From ZC4RG30 sp040508085 (GTDB lineage Bacteria > Pseudomonadota > Gammaproteobacteria > Steroidobacterales > Steroidobacteraceae): a stretch of 64,000 nt of DNA. The translations under genes and the position numbers were made by a program. Positions 62,427-64,000 of this stretch are shown here, in pieces (the stretch's first letter is position 1; each line of letters starts with the position of its first letter). The DNA is taken from positions 1 through 64,000 of the forward strand of contig JBEVNO010000064.1 in the NCBI GenBank assembly GCA_040508085.1, read 5' to 3'. A model generated the notes under the pieces. That model was not told the DNA's origin. It saw only the letters and a program-made list of their open reading frames with translations, and did no database searches.

Positions 62427-64000
62427 TTACTGGCAGTTGACCTGCAGGGGCCCATGCGCCTGCGGGCGGCCTGCAAGATGATTGAGGATCATGTCGGGCA
62501 CCACCGGGGTGCGGTTGAACACATGGCCGCCGATGGCCTCGGAAATCGCGCACAGGATCACCGAACCGGCACAGCCCAGCAGTGGTTCACCGATGCCCTT
62601 GGTGCCCAGCGGGCTCGATGGCTCCGGCAGGTCGACGCCGGCGACACGGAAGCGCCGCGCCACATCGGCATAGGTCGGCGGCTTGGCCTGGTAGTAGCCC
62701 ACGCTGGCCGGCAGGCCATTCTGCGGGTCATACACAATGCGCTCCAGGCCGGCCACACCGAAACCCTGCACGGCTCCGCTCTTGATCTGTGTTTCAAGCC
62801 CTGCTGGGTGGATCACCGTGCCGCAGTCCGCAACGCCGACATAGTCGACGATGACATAGCGGCCGGTCTCCAGATCCAGCTCGATCTCGGCAAAGGCCGC
62901 TGCAAAGGCGGCAGGCGCGCCGAGCAGCGGCAGGTTGTCCTTGGCCACGCCCACCAGGCCGGTGCCGGCGATCGCGGTGGCGGACACCTGCGTCATCGGG
63001 TTGATGTCTGGCGGCAGTTCGTGGCCGTCATACCTGCCGCCGAGCTCGATGGCGCGCTGCGCAGCCTCGGCATAGGTCATGCCCGCGCCGGGGCTGCCCT
63101 TGCGGAAGACGCGCCGGCCGTCGATGTCGTACTGCGCGGGCGTCCCGCCGAAACGCTTCGCCGCAATCTCCTTGAGCTTGTTGACGGCATCGGTGGCGGC
63201 CACGAAATTGGTGCGCGCCATCGTGAAGTTGGTGTTGCTGCCGAACTGGCCGATGTTCCACGGCAGGTGGCGACGGCTGTCGCCGCGCTCGATGACCACG
63301 TCCTCCCAATCCACCTTCAGCACCTCCGCGGCGATCCGCGAGGTGCTGGAATGGGAGAAGGTGCCGAGGTTGCCCACGCCGGTATGCACATGCACCTTGC
63401 CTGACGGCAATATGCGCACCAGCCCATCGAAGCCGGAAAAACCGGCTGGATGGAAGGCCTGCCCTACCGCAATGGCCGTCACCTTGCTGCCGTTGCGCTG
63501 CCCGTTGCGCGCCATGCGCTGCTGCCAGCCGAAGATCGCGGCGCCTTTCTCCAGCGCCTCGCGCAGGTAGCAGCTCGATACGGTGTTGCGCTGTGAGCCG
63601 AACGGTGCGTTGAAACCCGGCCCGTTCAGCAGGCGCATGGCCAGCCGGTCGACTTTCAGGGCGCGCGCAGCCTTGTCGAGCAGCGGCTCCATGATGTGCG
63701 CCATCTGGTTGTAGCCCGGGCCACGCTGCGCGCTGCGTATCGGCGAATTGGCGAACACCGGCATGCCGCGCCAGCGCATGGCAGCCGGCTGGTACAGGAT
63801 CGACAGCGCATCTGCAGCGTTGCGGAAGTCGAAGAAACTCTGGCTGGCGCCGTTCTCCTGGATCACGTAGAGATCGGCAGCCAGCAGTTTGCCGTCCTCG
63901 CCGAAGCCCAGCTTCACCTGACCCTGGAAGCCCAGGCGCGCACTGCCGTGGTAATACTCCTCCGCGCGGCTCACCCGCATCATCACCGGCAGGCCGAGCT
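62427..64000 (-). CDS. Molybdopterin-binding subunit of a Mo hydroxylase, N-terminus outside window
   Basis: The frame runs from the window end to 62427, giving 524 residues of a xanthine-dehydrogenase-family molybdenum subunit. The segment LGLPVMMRVSRAEEYYHGS at the edge is internal to the family, so the true start is beyond 64000. The base for catalysis lies in LGTKGIGEPLLG (Glu of GIGE), with GQAFHPAGFSGF and GVGNLGTFSHSS for cofactor contact. It hydroxylates or oxidises an aldehyde or heterocycle. It heads the chain FAD subunit, small TM protein, cytochrome b. Confidence 0.88.
   Translation of the reverse strand, partial: LGLPVMMRVSRAEEYYHGSARLGFQGQVKLGFGEDGKLLAADLYVIQENGASQSFFDFRNAADALSILYQPAAMRWRGMPVFANSPIRSAQRGPGYNQMAHIMEPLLDKAARALKVDRLAMRLLNGPGFNAPFGSQRNTVSSCYLREALEKGAAIFGWQQRMARNGQRNGSKVTAIAVGQAFHPAGFSGFDGLVRILPSGKVHVHTGVGNLGTFSHSSTSRIAAEVLKVDWEDVVIERGDSRRHLPWNIGQFGSNTNFTMARTNFVAATDAVNKLKEIAAKRFGGTPAQYDIDGRRVFRKGSPGAGMTYAEAAQRAIELGGRYDGHELPPDINPMTQVSATAIAGTGLVGVAKDNLPLLGAPAAFAAAFAEIELDLETGRYVIVDYVGVADCGTVIHPAGLETQIKSGAVQGFGVAGLERIVYDPQNGLPASVGYYQAKPPTYADVARRFRVAGVDLPEPSSPLGTKGIGEPLLGCAGSVILCAISEAIGGHVFNRTPVVPDMILNHLAGRPQAHGPLQVNCQ

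Overview
The window is GC-rich, densely packed bacterial chromosome. There are about 65 protein genes, one tRNA, two riboswitches, no gene-free stretch above 300 bases, and no insertion sequence, prophage, CRISPR array or rRNA. The gene set (aerobic hemF, soluble transhydrogenase sthA, typA, htpX, tesB, proBA, an acidic DUF6763-like protein, a CTGT-N8-ACAG type LexA box, TonB-dependent uptake, an ahcY-linked SAH riboswitch) points to an aerobic gammaproteobacterium, perhaps near the Steroidobacter/Nevskia/Chromatiales side. That placement is an inference from gene content, not from a marker phylogeny.

Layout, left to right. 0-9 kb: the end of a Na+/H+ antiporter, a porin, cyclopropane fatty acid synthase, a radical SAM gene with a LexA-type operator at its start, a Tat-signal M3 peptidase, and a PepSY membrane protein with a Fur-like box. 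8.4-14.1 kb: a PQQ propeller-cytochrome c protein, then a four-gene chain with 4-base overlaps (hydroxypyruvate isomerase-like, NmrA-like, zinc metallopeptidase, ATP-grasp ligase). 14-22.4 kb: hemF, pirin/SDR, a universal stress protein, an FMN hydroxyacid dehydrogenase / MmsA / degenerate SDR operon, and a MoeB-rhodanese fusion. 22.4-27.6 kb: a methyl-cycle operon (ferredoxin, adenosine-kinase-like, metK, SAH riboswitch, ahcY, folD).

27.7-32.2 kb is a complete thiamine-salvage operon: TPP riboswitch, TonB receptor, YkoF-like thiamine-binding protein, PnuC/PnuT transporter, APH-fold kinase and a second PnuC/PnuT. 32.2-36.5 kb: a PhzF-like protein, gamma carbonic anhydrase, a degenerate serine hydrolase, a ModF-like double ATPase, tRNA-Arg(UCG) and a small exported protein. 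36.5-40.6 kb is a molybdenum cofactor operon, moeA-moaA-moaC-(mobA-moaD fusion)-moaE. 40.6-48.7 kb: proBA, the acidic protein, htpX, an FAD oxidoreductase, tesB, ferredoxin-NADP reductase, a small Cys protein and a divergent MarR gene with a palindromic operator candidate.

48.7-59 kb: a membrane-anchored winged-helix regulator coupled to an ABC exporter, typA-rhomboid, a GGEEF diguanylate cyclase, an MsbA-like ABC exporter and sthA. 59-64 kb: def, an esterase, then a Mo-hydroxylase operon (Mo subunit cut by the window end, a PaoB-like FAD subunit with four extra cysteines, a 54-residue single-TM protein missed by ordinary length cut-offs, and a four-helix cytochrome b). Molybdenum links several regions: cofactor synthesis at 36.5-40.6 kb, MoaD activation at 21.2 kb, and a cofactor-using enzyme at 61-64 kb.
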